Shown here one piece after another: positions 17,475 through 24,879 of a DNA stretch of 38,886 bases. Source of the stretch: Pseudomonadota bacterium (GTDB taxonomy: Bacteria; Pseudomonadota; Gammaproteobacteria; Burkholderiales; Thiobacillaceae); contig JAJXTE010000009.1 of the NCBI GenBank assembly GCA_021784115.1, positions 1 through 38,886 on the forward strand. The letters are read 5' to 3'. Positions within the stretch are counted from its first letter, which is position 1. Every line of letters starts with the position of its first letter. Under the pieces are notes generated by a model, which saw only the letters and a program-made list of their open reading frames with translations, was not told where the DNA came from and searched no databases. The position numbers and the translations under genes were made by a program.

Positions 17475-18406
17475 GCTCCCCGCAGCAGCGCCACGCCGTG
17501 CGCGCCGTGCGACTGCGCCAGCGCCACATCGTCACGCCCCAGTCCGCCTAGGCCGTACAGCGGGATCGGGCTGGCGGCAGCGAGTGCGGAGAAGGTCTCC
17601 CAGCCCAGCGTGGCGGCGCCCGGGTGCGTCAGCGTGGGCAACACCGGCGAGAGCAGCGCGAAGTCGACGCCGAGGGCCGCGGCATGCGCCAGCTCCGTGC
17701 TGTCATGGCACGACACGCCCACCCACTCGCTATCGGGGCGCGCCGTCAATTTGGCGGCGGCGGACGAGTCGAGATGCACGCCGTCGGCACCCGCGGCGCG
17801 CGCCAAGTCCGGCGGGCCGTTGACCAGCACGCGCGCGCCGTGCAGGTGGGCGCGGCGCACGGTCTCGCGGGCGAGACGCAGGCGCGCCTCGTCCGGCAGC
17901 GTCTTGTCGCGCAGCTGGATCAGACGCAGGCCGTTGGCGAGCGCCACGTCCAGCCGCGCCAGGAAGCTGTCGACGCCGAGCGATTCGGCGTGCGAGATCC
18001 CCAGCACGGACGGCAGCGTCAGCGCCTTCACGATCGGGAAATTGGCCGGCAGCAACGGCGTCACCTCCACTGCGTCGGGCAATTGCCAGGAAAAGAGCTG
18101 CCCCTCGTGCGGATGCGGCGTGCCCTGCCATTCGAACACGCGGAAGAAGTTCAGCCGCACGGTGGCATGCGGATACTCGAACACGCGCGTGATCCAGCGG
18201 CAGGCGCGGGTGACGACGATTCCCAGTTCCTCGTGCAGCTCGCGCGCCAGCGCCGCCTCCCGCGACTCGCCCGGTTCCACCTTGCCGCCGGGGAATTCCC
18301 AGTAGCCCGCATAGGGCTTGCCGGCCGGTCGCTGCGCCAGCAGCACGCGACCATCAGGTTCGGTGAGTACCGCCGCGGCGACTTCCGTGACGGGCGTCTG
18401 GCTCAT
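17465..18406 (-). CDS. Nudix hydrolase fused to ThiE/TenI-like domain
   Basis: Two-domain protein of 313 residues. Residues 1-130 form a MutT-type Nudix hydrolase with a complete Nudix box at residues 41-63 (GGKVEPGE...REALHEELGI pattern: Gly41, Arg55, Glu56, Glu59, Glu60), suited to cleaning up oxidised nucleotides such as 8-oxo-dGTP. Residues of about 135-313 form a thiamine-phosphate-synthase-like TIM barrel (LRLIQLRDKTL, VLVNG, GVHLDS, GVSCHDSTEL, PLYGLGG). The ATG at 18406 overlaps the DUF815 stop (ATGA). The fusion is known in proteobacteria; what the second domain acts on is not established. The phosphate-binding region looks plausible but activity cannot be judged. Confidence 0.93.
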   Translation of the reverse strand: MSQTPVTEVAAAVLTEPDGRVLLAQRPAGKPYAGYWEFPGGKVEPGESREAALARELHEELGIVVTRACRWITRVFEYPHATVRLNFFRVFEWQGTPHPHEGQLFSWQLPDAVEVTPLLPANFPIVKALTLPSVLGISHAESLGVDSFLARLDVALANGLRLIQLRDKTLPDEARLRLARETVRRAHLHGARVLVNGPPDLARAAGADGVHLDSSAAAKLTARPDSEWVGVSCHDSTELAHAAALGVDFALLSPVLPTLTHPGAATLGWETFSALAAASPIPLYGLGGLGRDDVALAQSHGAHGVALLRGAWT

Positions 18407-19242
18407 TGCTGCCCGGCCCAATCCCGCGCGAACTGCCACGCCACCCGGCCGTTGCGTGCGCCGCGTCCGAGCGACCATTGCAGCGCGGCGCGCTCGAAGC
18501 CGTCGTCGGCAGGCGCATTCAGCGTCTCCGCCCAGTGCCGTGCGATCGCGAGGTAGGTGTCCTGGTCCATGCTATGAAACGGCACCCACAACCCGAAGCG
18601 GTCGGACAACGAGATCTTTTCCTCGGTCGCCTCGCCCGGGTGCACCTCGCCGCCGAGGTGGCGGGTTTCCAGGTTTTCCGCCATGTATTCCGGCATCAGG
18701 TGGCGGCGGTTGCTGGTGGCGTAGATCAAGACGTTGTCGGAGGGGCCGGCCAGCGAGCCGTCGAGCGCGGCCTTGAGGCTGGCGTAGCCGGGTTCGTGCT
18801 CGGCAAAGCTGAGGTCGTCGATGAAGACGACGAAACGGTAGTCGGCGTCCGCCAGCAGGTCGAACAGGTCGGGCAGATGCGGCAGCCCGGACTTGTCCAC
18901 TTCGATCAGTCGCAGGCCCTTCGGCGCGTATTTGGCGTGCACCGCCTTCACCAGCGAGGACTTGCCGCAGCCACGCGCGCCGGTCAGCAACACGTTGTTG
19001 GCGGGCTTGCCGGCGACGAACTGGCGCGTATTGGCGTCGACCCGCTGCTTCTGCTCGTCGATGGCCAACAGGTCCTTCAGCGCCACCCGCTGCGGATGCA
19101 GGATGGGCTTGAGCGCGCTGGCCTGCGCGGCCCAGCGCGCGGCGCGGACGGTTTTCCAGTCGAGACCGCGCGGCGCGGCGGCGCTGTCGAGGCGATCAAG
19201 CAGTCGCTCGATGCGTGGGAGGAGGGCGGCGAGATCGGTCAT
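18403..19242 (-). CDS. DUF815 family AAA ATPase
   Basis: Cytoplasmic P-loop ATPase of 279 residues, family DUF815, function unknown. Seen: Walker A GARGCGKS at residues 88-95, Walker B VVFIDDLSF near residue 140, a sensor-like ATSNRRHLMPE and a C-terminal lid with an RNGRVAWQFARDW ending. First gene of an operon with the Nudix/ThiE and YtkA-like genes, overlapping the former by four bases. In many betaproteobacteria this gene directly follows argJ; here the two are separated by the cytochrome/E1 cassette. A TAGAAT on the minus strand lies nine bases before the ATG, which would give an almost leaderless transcript, but no -35 supports it. Confidence 0.9.
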   Translation of the reverse strand: MTDLAALLPRIERLLDRLDSAAAPRGLDWKTVRAARWAAQASALKPILHPQRVALKDLLAIDEQKQRVDANTRQFVAGKPANNVLLTGARGCGKSSLVKAVHAKYAPKGLRLIEVDKSGLPHLPDLFDLLADADYRFVVFIDDLSFAEHEPGYASLKAALDGSLAGPSDNVLIYATSNRRHLMPEYMAENLETRHLGGEVHPGEATEEKISLSDRFGLWVPFHSMDQDTYLAIARHWAETLNAPADDGFERAALQWSLGRGARNGRVAWQFARDWAGQQ

Positions 19243-19379
19243 GCGGAGATTCTAGCCGCTGGCTTAGGAAAAATTTAGGTTTCTGCTAGCAAACACTTAT
19301 CAACGCGCGACCGGCAATCTGCCTAAGCTCCTTGCTGTTCGGATGCATTGCGCAACCGGCAAACACGGAAGGAGAGGAC

Positions 19380-19871
19380 ATGAACACATCCATGAAAATC
19401 GCGGGGGCGCTGCTCGCCAGCCTGATCCCCCTCGCGGTTTGGGCCCAGGGGGACGCGGCCGATATCCGCCACGGCCGCTATCTTGTCCAGACCTCGGGGT
19501 GCAACGACTGCCATACCCCAGGCTACATGCAGAAGGACGGCCAGGTGCCCGAAACCGAGTGGCTCACCGGCGACGCGATGGGCTGGCAGGGACCGTGGGG
19601 CACGACCTACCCCGCCAACCTGCGCAATCTGTTCCAGGAGATGGAGGAGCAAGCCTGGCTCGTGCGGGCACGCCAGCCGATGCGTCCGCCCATGCCGGCG
19701 CCCTCGCTGCGGGCGATGAGCGACGACGACCTCAGGGCGATCTACCGGTACGTGCACAGCCTGGGTGCAAAAGGCCGGCCTGCGCCGGCCTACGTGCCGC
19801 CGGGTGGTCAGGTCGCCACGCCGTATCTCGACTTCACGCCGAAAAACCTGCCGACGCAGGTGGCCCGATGA
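19380..19871 (+). CDS. Monohaem c-type cytochrome
   Basis: Periplasmic electron carrier, 163 residues. Seen: a signal peptide (about residues 1-23, ending AVWA), one haem motif CNDCH near residue 41, and a methionine-rich RPPMPAP segment near residue 104 that could supply the axial ligand. A GPWGTTYPANLR segment resembles cytochrome subunits of alcohol and aldehyde dehydrogenases. The ATG at 19380 has a strong GGAAGGAGAGG ribosome-binding site; a TTG further upstream was rejected. It overlaps the E1 alpha start as ATGA, so the three genes of the cassette are coupled. The periplasmic location conflicts with direct contact to the cytoplasmic E1 that follows. Confidence 0.9.
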   Translation: MNTSMKIAGALLASLIPLAVWAQGDAADIRHGRYLVQTSGCNDCHTPGYMQKDGQVPETEWLTGDAMGWQGPWGTTYPANLRNLFQEMEEQAWLVRARQPMRPPMPAPSLRAMSDDDLRAIYRYVHSLGAKGRPAPAYVPPGGQVATPYLDFTPKNLPTQVAR

Positions 19872-20851
19872 GTGCGGGCGGCATGGCAACCGACGCCGTC
19901 CGCAGGCTGGAGGCGATGTTGCTGATCCGCGCCTACGAGGAGAAGCTGGTCGAACTCCAGCGCAGCGGCGCGCCCGGCACCTGCACCAGCGTCGGCCAGG
20001 AGGCCTGTGCGGTCGGCGTGGTCGGCGCGCTGGAGGCGCGCGACCGCATTCTCACCAACCACCGCAGCGCCGGGCACCTGATCGCCCGTGGTGCCGACCC
20101 GGGACGCCTGATGGCCGAGGTGCTGGGCCGTGTCGACGGCTACTGTGGTGGCAGGAGCGGAAGCCTGCACATCTCGGCGAAGAAACTCGGCGTGGTGCTG
20201 ACCTCGACCATCGTCGGCGGCGAGTTGTCGATGGCCCCCGGGGTGGCGCTGGCTCAAAAGATGGGGCAGGGCGAGCCGGGCGGAATCGTCGCGGTGTTCT
20301 TCGGTGACGGCGCGGCCTGCGAAGGCATCTTCCACGAGTCGCTCAATCTCGCTGTCCAGTGGCAGTTGCCGCTGCTGTTCGTGTGCGAGAACAACGACTG
20401 GCAGGCCTTCGTGCACCGCCGCGAGACCATGCCCGACAACGCGATCGCCGACTGGGCGGCGGGCCACGGGCTGCCGGTTGCGACGGTCGACGGCAACGAC
20501 GTCGAAGCGGTGCATGCAGCCGCGCGCGAAGCGGTGGCAGCGATCCGCGCGGACGGGCAGCCGCGTTTTCTCGAGCTCGTCACCTACCGGCTGCGCGGAC
20601 ACTTCGAGCCCGACGACCAGGCCTACGTTGATCCTGCCGAGCTGGCGCGCTGGCAGGCGCGCGATCCCCTGCATGGCCAGGCCGACCGCCTGCTCGCGCA
20701 GGGCGCGCTCGACGCCGACGAATTCGCGCAACTGCGCGAGCAGGCGGTGGCGCGTATCGAGGCGGCCGTGGCATTCGCCCAGGCAAGCGCGTGGCCCGGC
20801 CCGCGCACCCTCACCCATCATGTGTATGCCGAGCAAGGAGCCCATTCATGA
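19868..20851 (+). CDS. TPP-dependent dehydrogenase E1, alpha subunit
   Basis: Alpha subunit of a pyruvate/branched-chain 2-oxoacid/acetoin dehydrogenase type E1, 327 residues, cytoplasmic. Seen: the TPP-binding motif running from GDG at residue 146 to Asn175-Asn176, the GRSGSLHIS segment typical of the family, and the conserved histidine loop as RGHFEPDDQAY. The ATG overlaps the cytochrome stop (ATGA) and the gene overlaps the beta subunit the same way. Substrate cannot be told from sequence; PdhA, BkdA and AcoA share these motifs. No E2 acyltransferase, lipoyl protein or E3 dihydrolipoamide dehydrogenase is present in the window. Confidence 0.92.
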   Translation: MSAGGMATDAVRRLEAMLLIRAYEEKLVELQRSGAPGTCTSVGQEACAVGVVGALEARDRILTNHRSAGHLIARGADPGRLMAEVLGRVDGYCGGRSGSLHISAKKLGVVLTSTIVGGELSMAPGVALAQKMGQGEPGGIVAVFFGDGAACEGIFHESLNLAVQWQLPLLFVCENNDWQAFVHRRETMPDNAIADWAAGHGLPVATVDGNDVEAVHAAAREAVAAIRADGQPRFLELVTYRLRGHFEPDDQAYVDPAELARWQARDPLHGQADRLLAQGALDADEFAQLREQAVARIEAAVAFAQASAWPGPRTLTHHVYAEQGAHS

Positions 20852-21843
20852 CCCGCATGACGATCGAACAGGCGATCCACCAGGCGCTCGCCGAGGAAAT
20901 GCAGCGCGACGAACGCGTGCTCCTGATGGGCGAAGGCGTGGCCACCAAGCGCCGCGACCTCGTGCAGGCTTTTGGCGCGACGCGCGTGCGCAACACCCCG
21001 CTGGCCGAGGCTGTCATCGCCGGCACCGCGGTGGGCGCGGCCGCCAGCGGCCTGCGGCCGGTGATCGATCTGCTGTTCGCGCCCTTTCTCGCCTATGCGA
21101 TGGACGCGCTGGTCAACAGCGCCGGCAAGCTGCGCTACCTGTCCGGCGGGCAGTTCGAGTTCCCGCTGGTCGCCCTGAGCATGACCGGCAGCGGCTGGTG
21201 CGTCGGCGCGCAGCACAACCACAACCTGGAAGCGATGTTCGCGCATGCGCCGGGCCTGAAGGTGGTGATGCCGTCGACTGCGGCGGACGTCAAGGGCCTG
21301 CTCAAGGCCGCCATCCGCGACAACAATCCGGTGCTGTTCTTCACCGATCTCGCCCTGCTGCATCAGGAGGGCGAGGTGCCCGACGACAGCGCGCATCGGG
21401 TCCCGCTCGGCCAGGCCGCCGTGCGTCGTGCCGGCACCGACGTGACGCTGGTGAGCTACGCCAAGACGGTCGAGGTCTGCCTGCAGGCAGCCGCGCAGCT
21501 GCAGGGACAGGGCATCGCGGCCGAGGTGATCGATCTGCGTACGCTGAAACCGCTCGACGAGGCGACGGTGCTGAACTCGCTGCGCAAGACCGGGCGGCTG
21601 GTCGTCGTCACCGAAGCCAGCGGTCTGTGCGGCATGGCGGCGGAGCTGGCCGCGCTGGCCGCCACCCGCGCATTCGACGCCCTGCGCGCACCGGTCGTGC
21701 GCTTGACCGGGCCGGACGCGCCCGGTGCATCCTCATGGGTGCTGGAGCAGGCCGCGCTGCCGAGCGCCGACGCGGTGGTGCAGGCGGTGCAGGGGATGCG
21801 GGCGGAGGTGGCGGTCGGTCGCGAGGCGCTCGCGGCGTCCTGA
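20848..21843 (+). CDS. TPP-dependent dehydrogenase E1, beta subunit
   Basis: Beta subunit partner of the gene just upstream, 331 residues, cytoplasmic. Seen: transketolase pyrimidine-binding domain with GEGVATKRRDL, RVRNTPLAEAVIAG, SGLRPVIDLLF and the active-site histidine region GAQHNHNLEAMF, then the C-terminal transketolase domain (VTLVSYAKTVE, AEVIDLRTLKPLD). Strong AAGGAG ribosome-binding site before ATG 20848. The usual QHSQ motif reads QHNH and the segment after DNNPVLFF is unlike standard PdhB (TDLALLHQEGE), which may mean an unusual substrate or partner. The gene ends 6 bases from the convergent PNPOx-like gene, with no hairpin between them. Confidence 0.92.
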   Translation: MTRMTIEQAIHQALAEEMQRDERVLLMGEGVATKRRDLVQAFGATRVRNTPLAEAVIAGTAVGAAASGLRPVIDLLFAPFLAYAMDALVNSAGKLRYLSGGQFEFPLVALSMTGSGWCVGAQHNHNLEAMFAHAPGLKVVMPSTAADVKGLLKAAIRDNNPVLFFTDLALLHQEGEVPDDSAHRVPLGQAAVRRAGTDVTLVSYAKTVEVCLQAAAQLQGQGIAAEVIDLRTLKPLDEATVLNSLRKTGRLVVVTEASGLCGMAAELAALAATRAFDALRAPVVRLTGPDAPGASSWVLEQAALPSADAVVQAVQGMRAEVAVGREALAAS

Positions 21844-21849
21844 AAAAGG

Positions 21850-22194
21850 TCAGGCGCTGAGCTGCAGCGGCCGCCCCACGTTCAGCCGGAAGCGGCCGCG
21901 CCCGGTCTTTTCCCCCGCGATCGCCGGGCAGCGCTCGGCAAGGCGGCGCTGCAGCAGGATCAGGCGCGTCTCCAGATTGTCGCCGAAGTCGGGCAGCGGC
22001 AGGCGCGGGTCGTGCCGCAGTTCGCGTCCGCGCCGCGCCGAGAGCAACAATGTCACCGTGCGGCGGTCGCGCGCGACCACGCAGCCCTGCGCACGGCACA
22101 CCTGCGGCCAGCCGTCGCGCCCGGTGGCGCCGATATTGATCGACACCGGGCCCTGCAGAAAGGCGGCCTGCTCGGCGGTCAGCTGCACGCTCAT
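21850..22194 (-). CDS. Small protein, N-terminal half PNPOx-like
   Basis: 114-residue protein. Residues of about 5-52 ([20 protein letters not shown] ... [10 protein letters not shown]) resemble the first strands of the pyridoxamine-5'-phosphate-oxidase-like flavin-binding split barrel. The remainder, rich in arginine and leucine, does not match the rest of that fold, and the protein is about 40 residues shorter than usual members. Codon third positions stay GC-rich throughout, so the frame looks genuine rather than a shadow. It ends 6 bases from the E1 beta stop and starts 4 bases after argJ ends, so it is transcribed with argJ. Function unknown. Confidence 0.6.
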   Translation of the reverse strand: MSVQLTAEQAAFLQGPVSINIGATGRDGWPQVCRAQGCVVARDRRTVTLLLSARRGRELRHDPRLPLPDFGDNLETRLILLQRRLAERCPAIAGEKTGRGRFRLNVGRPLQLSA

Positions 22195-22198
22195 GGCA

Positions 22199-23425
22199 TC
22201 AGGTGCGGTACTCGGCGTTGATCTTGACGTAGTCGAAGGAGAAGTCGCAGGTCCACACGGTGGCGTTCACGCTGCCGCGATTCAGGACCACGCGGACCGT
22301 GATCTCGGCTTCCTGCATCACCGCCGCGCCCTGCGCCTCGGTGTAGCTCGCCGCGCGGCCGCCGTTTTCGGCGACCAGCACGTCCCCCAGGTAGACCTGC
22401 AGTGCATTGACGTCGAGGTCGGCGACGCCTGCGTAGCCGATCGCCGCGAGGATGCGGCCGAGGTTGGGGTCGCTGGCGAAGAAGGCGGTCTTCACCAGGG
22501 GCGAGCGCGCGATGGCGTAGGCGATCTGCTTGCATTCGGCGCGGTCGCGGCCGTCTTCGACGGCGATGGTCATGAACTTGGTCGCGCCCTCGCCGTCGCG
22601 CGCCATTGCCTGTGCCAGCTTGATCGCGACTTCGCTCAACGCGGCTTTCAGCGCGGCGTAGTCGGCACCCGTCGCGTCGGCAATTTCGGCGTTGCCGGCC
22701 TGGCCAGTCGCAATCAGGATGAAGGAATCGTTGGTCGACGTGTCGCCATCCACCGTGACGCAGTTGAACGACACATCGGCCACCTCCTTCACCAGCTGCT
22801 GCATCAGGGCGGGCGCGATCGCCGCGTCGGTCGCCACGTAACCCAGCATGGTCGCCATGTTGGGGTGGATCATGCCGGAGCCCTTGGCGATGCCGGTCAC
22901 CGTCACCGTCCTGCCGCCGACCGACACCTGGCGCGAGGCGCCCTTGGCGACGATGTCGGTGGTCATGATCGCGTGCGCGGCCTCGCTCCAGTGATTCGAC
23001 GCGAGGTCGGCCTGCGCGGCCGGCAGCGCGGACAGGATCTTGTCGACCGGCAGCGGCTCCAGGATCACCCCGGTGGAAAATGGCAGCACGTTTTCGGCCG
23101 CACAACCCATCAGCTGGGCCACCGCTTCGCAGGTCCGGCGCGCACGCGCGAGACCTTCCTCGCCGGTGCCGGCGTTGGCGTTGCCGGTGTTGATCACCAG
23201 CGCGCGGATGTTGCCCTGCGTAAGGTGCTGCCGGCACAGCGTGACGGGCGCGGCGCAGAAGCGGTTTTGCGTGAACACGCCAGCCACCTGAGTGCCTGCC
23301 GCGAGTTCGATCAGCGTGATGTCGCGTCGTCCCGGTTTCTTGATACCGGCGGAGGCGATGCCGAGGCGCAGGCCGGCAACGGGCAGCAGGGAGGCGGGGT
23401 CGGGGGCGGTCAGGTTGACGGGCAT
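22199..23425 (-). CDS. argJ: Ornithine acetyltransferase / N-acetylglutamate synthase
   Basis: Bifunctional arginine-biosynthesis enzyme that recycles the acetyl group from N-acetylornithine to glutamate. 408 residues, normal length. The self-cleavage site is in [12 protein letters not shown] with nucleophile Thr192, giving alpha and beta chains. Other family segments are present: [27 protein letters not shown] and the C-terminal [19 protein letters not shown] at 23425. The next genes in the usual betaproteobacterial order (DUF815, Nudix) are 3 kb away beyond an opposite-strand cassette. Confidence 0.97.
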   Translation of the reverse strand: MPVNLTAPDPASLLPVAGLRLGIASAGIKKPGRRDITLIELAAGTQVAGVFTQNRFCAAPVTLCRQHLTQGNIRALVINTGNANAGTGEEGLARARRTCEAVAQLMGCAAENVLPFSTGVILEPLPVDKILSALPAAQADLASNHWSEAAHAIMTTDIVAKGASRQVSVGGRTVTVTGIAKGSGMIHPNMATMLGYVATDAAIAPALMQQLVKEVADVSFNCVTVDGDTSTNDSFILIATGQAGNAEIADATGADYAALKAALSEVAIKLAQAMARDGEGATKFMTIAVEDGRDRAECKQIAYAIARSPLVKTAFFASDPNLGRILAAIGYAGVADLDVNALQVYLGDVLVAENGGRAASYTEAQGAAVMQEAEITVRVVLNRGSVNATVWTCDFSFDYVKINAEYRT

Positions 23426-23487
23426 GGCGACAGGGCGGAACGGAAAGCCGCTATTTTATGCCGGTCCGCGGCAAATGGATGGCGTGG

Positions 23488-23727
23488 CTAGGGCGCGCGG
23501 CCCAGCAGCAGGTTCACCAGGCGGCGGAACTCGGGCCGCCACGGCCAAACCGGGTCGAGCTCGATCGAGCGCGCCAGCGAGGCCAGCGCGATCAACGCAA
23601 AGACGGTAAACAGCAATTCCGAGATCAGCTGGCGAGACGTGAGCATCCCCAGCGGCATGTCCAGAAAGCCAGGGACATAAAACAAACTGGCAAATACTGC
23701 AAAGAGGAAAGCCGGGCCGAGGTACAT
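23488..23727 (-). CDS. Small hydrophobic protein, unrecognised
   Basis: Short open frame encoding 79 residues from the ATG at 23727 (MYLGPAFLFAVFASLF...), or 100 if the ATG at 23790 is used. Two likely membrane segments lie at about residues 3-20 and 33-53, followed by a basic tail (WRPEFRRLVNLLLGR). No motif was recognised. Base composition here is lower in GC than its neighbours. It lies 62 bases upstream of argJ on the same strand. It could be a real inner-membrane protein or a spurious frame; codon use moderately favours coding. Confidence 0.5.
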   Translation of the reverse strand: MYLGPAFLFAVFASLFYVPGFLDMPLGMLTSRQLISELLFTVFALIALASLARSIELDPVWPWRPEFRRLVNLLLGRAP

Positions 23728-23818
23728 GATGTCCGCTATTTGTTGAATAGTTGTACGGAATAGGCCAGCAATCGTTGTGCCAATAAACATTTATCAGCAA
23801 AAACAATGCGGTATTGCG

Positions 23819-23845
23819 AGTTCGCTGCGGGGCACGCCGCGAACT
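23819..23845. repeat. Imperfect hairpin between two small genes
   Basis: Eleven-base arms AGTTCGCTGCG and CGCCGCGAACT (one mismatch) around a GGGCA loop. On the minus strand it follows the stop of the RHH-like gene by about 18 bases. A T-run occurs only about 13 bases further on, so this is at best a weak terminator or a processing site. Confidence 0.4.
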
Positions 23846-23862
23846 GTAAATAAACCCGACAG

Positions 23863-24201
23863 CTATTTGCCCTTCGAAGAGACGGCCAGCTTGCGCAGGA
23901 ATTCGTGCGACAGCGAATAGAACTGCGGGGTGGGGCCGAGATCTTCATAGATCGGGTCGCCGTAGTCGTCTTCCGCGATGACGCGATTGCCCGGTACGTA
24001 GGGCATGGCGACCTCCAGTTCGTCGAGGGCGGCGCGGATCAGGTCGGCCATCAGTTGGGAGTCGCTGCGGCCGGGATACATCACGTGCAATGCTTCCACC
24101 CGCGCGGCGTCGCGCAGCGGCAAATGAACGGCATAGGCACGCACGTCCGAGCGTGCATGTCCCTCCTTGCCCCAGCGCTGGATCAATTCGGCGATGCGCA
24201 T
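23863..24201 (-). CDS. Conserved hypothetical protein with RHH-like segment
   Basis: 112-residue soluble protein. Not recognised by name. Residues of about 22-62 follow a strand-helix-turn-helix pattern (YAVHLPLRDAARVEALHVMY then PGRSDSQLMADLIRAAL) that resembles a ribbon-helix-helix DNA-binding fold. The C-terminal part is acidic and then basic (AEDDYGDPIYEDLG ... FLRKLAVSSKGK). The architecture recalls a small proteobacterial family annotated loosely in Pseudomonas, but that link is unverified. ATG at 24201; a promoter-like sequence lies upstream. No partner toxin is visible, the next downstream gene being the small hydrophobic frame. Confidence 0.7.
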   Translation of the reverse strand: MRIAELIQRWGKEGHARSDVRAYAVHLPLRDAARVEALHVMYPGRSDSQLMADLIRAALDELEVAMPYVPGNRVIAEDDYGDPIYEDLGPTPQFYSLSHEFLRKLAVSSKGK

Positions 24202-24229
24202 GCGTGTTCCCCAACTTCGTGATGGTTGA

Positions 24230-24257
24230 GTTATAGCAAAGCCCCCCGCAAGGCAAA
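24230..24257 (-). promoter_or_regulatory. Putative promoter for the RHH-like gene
   Basis: On the minus strand an extended -10 element (TGC before TATAAC, 24235-24230) is preceded by TTTGCC (24257-24252) at 16 bases. It lies about 30 bases before the ATG at 24201, in the gap after the DUF938 gene. Confidence 0.42.
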
Positions 24258-24280
24258 GCCGCTGTTGAAGTAAATTCGTT

Positions 24281-24877
24281 CTAGGTCATGCGCCACACGA
24301 GCGTGCGGTTGTTCGCCGGCATGGCAATGTCCTGTTGCAGAAGCAGCCCCCGCGCGCGCGCCAGCGCATCCACTGCCTCGAAGTCGCGCACCCCCGAAGC
24401 CGGGTCGCGTGCCTTCAGCCAGGCGTCGAAACGGGCATTGCTCTCTGACGTGTAGCGGCCGTCGTAGTTGAAGGGGCCATATACGGCGAGAATGCCGCCG
24501 GTTTCGAGCACCTCGCCCACGCCTTCGAAAAACTTTTCCACCTCGCGCCAGCCCATGATGTGCAGCGTGTTGGCCGAATAGACCGCGTCATAGCGGCCGC
24601 TGCGCCAGGCGGTCTGGTTGACGTCGAGCGCCAGCGGCGGCAACACATTGGCGAGCTGCGCGTCGGCCAGCCAAAGCAGGATGCCCGCATGGTGTTGGGT
24701 CACGTCGGCGGTCTGCCAGTGCAGATGCGGCAGTTCTGCGCCGAAATACACTGCATGCTGGCCGGTGCCGCTGCCGACTTCCAGCACGTGGCGGCGGTCG
24801 GCGAACAGCTCGCGCAACACCGCCAGGATGGGACCGCGGTTCTGTACGCAGGACTCGGAAAAGGGCTTGTCGGTCAC
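24281..24877 (-). CDS. DUF938 SAM-dependent methyltransferase
   Basis: Putative cytoplasmic methyltransferase of 198 residues, family DUF938. Seen: the SAM-binding motif HVLEVGSGTGQHAVYFG at about residues 29-45, the acidic second motif near QTADVT, and a late YDAVYSANTLHIMGW motif. Substrate unknown. GTG at 24877 is chosen because GGAGA lies about seven bases upstream and the product then matches the family length; the start is 2 bases after the addA stop. It ends the fdxA-addB-addA operon, although a link to DNA repair is only positional. Confidence 0.88.
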   Translation of the reverse strand: MTDKPFSESCVQNRGPILAVLRELFADRRHVLEVGSGTGQHAVYFGAELPHLHWQTADVTQHHAGILLWLADAQLANVLPPLALDVNQTAWRSGRYDAVYSANTLHIMGWREVEKFFEGVGEVLETGGILAVYGPFNYDGRYTSESNARFDAWLKARDPASGVRDFEAVDALARARGLLLQQDIAMPANNRTLVWRMT

Positions 24878-24879
24878 GT

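Noticed and set aside
19262-19328. GCTTAGG/CCTAAGC inverted repeat at the cassette edge
   Set aside because: Only seven bases with a 53-base gap and no matching copy at the other border, so not called as a mobile-element end.
19868-21843. Naming the E1 genes pdhA/pdhB or acoA/acoB
   Set aside because: Motifs are shared across pyruvate, branched-chain and acetoin dehydrogenases and no E2/E3 context decides between them.
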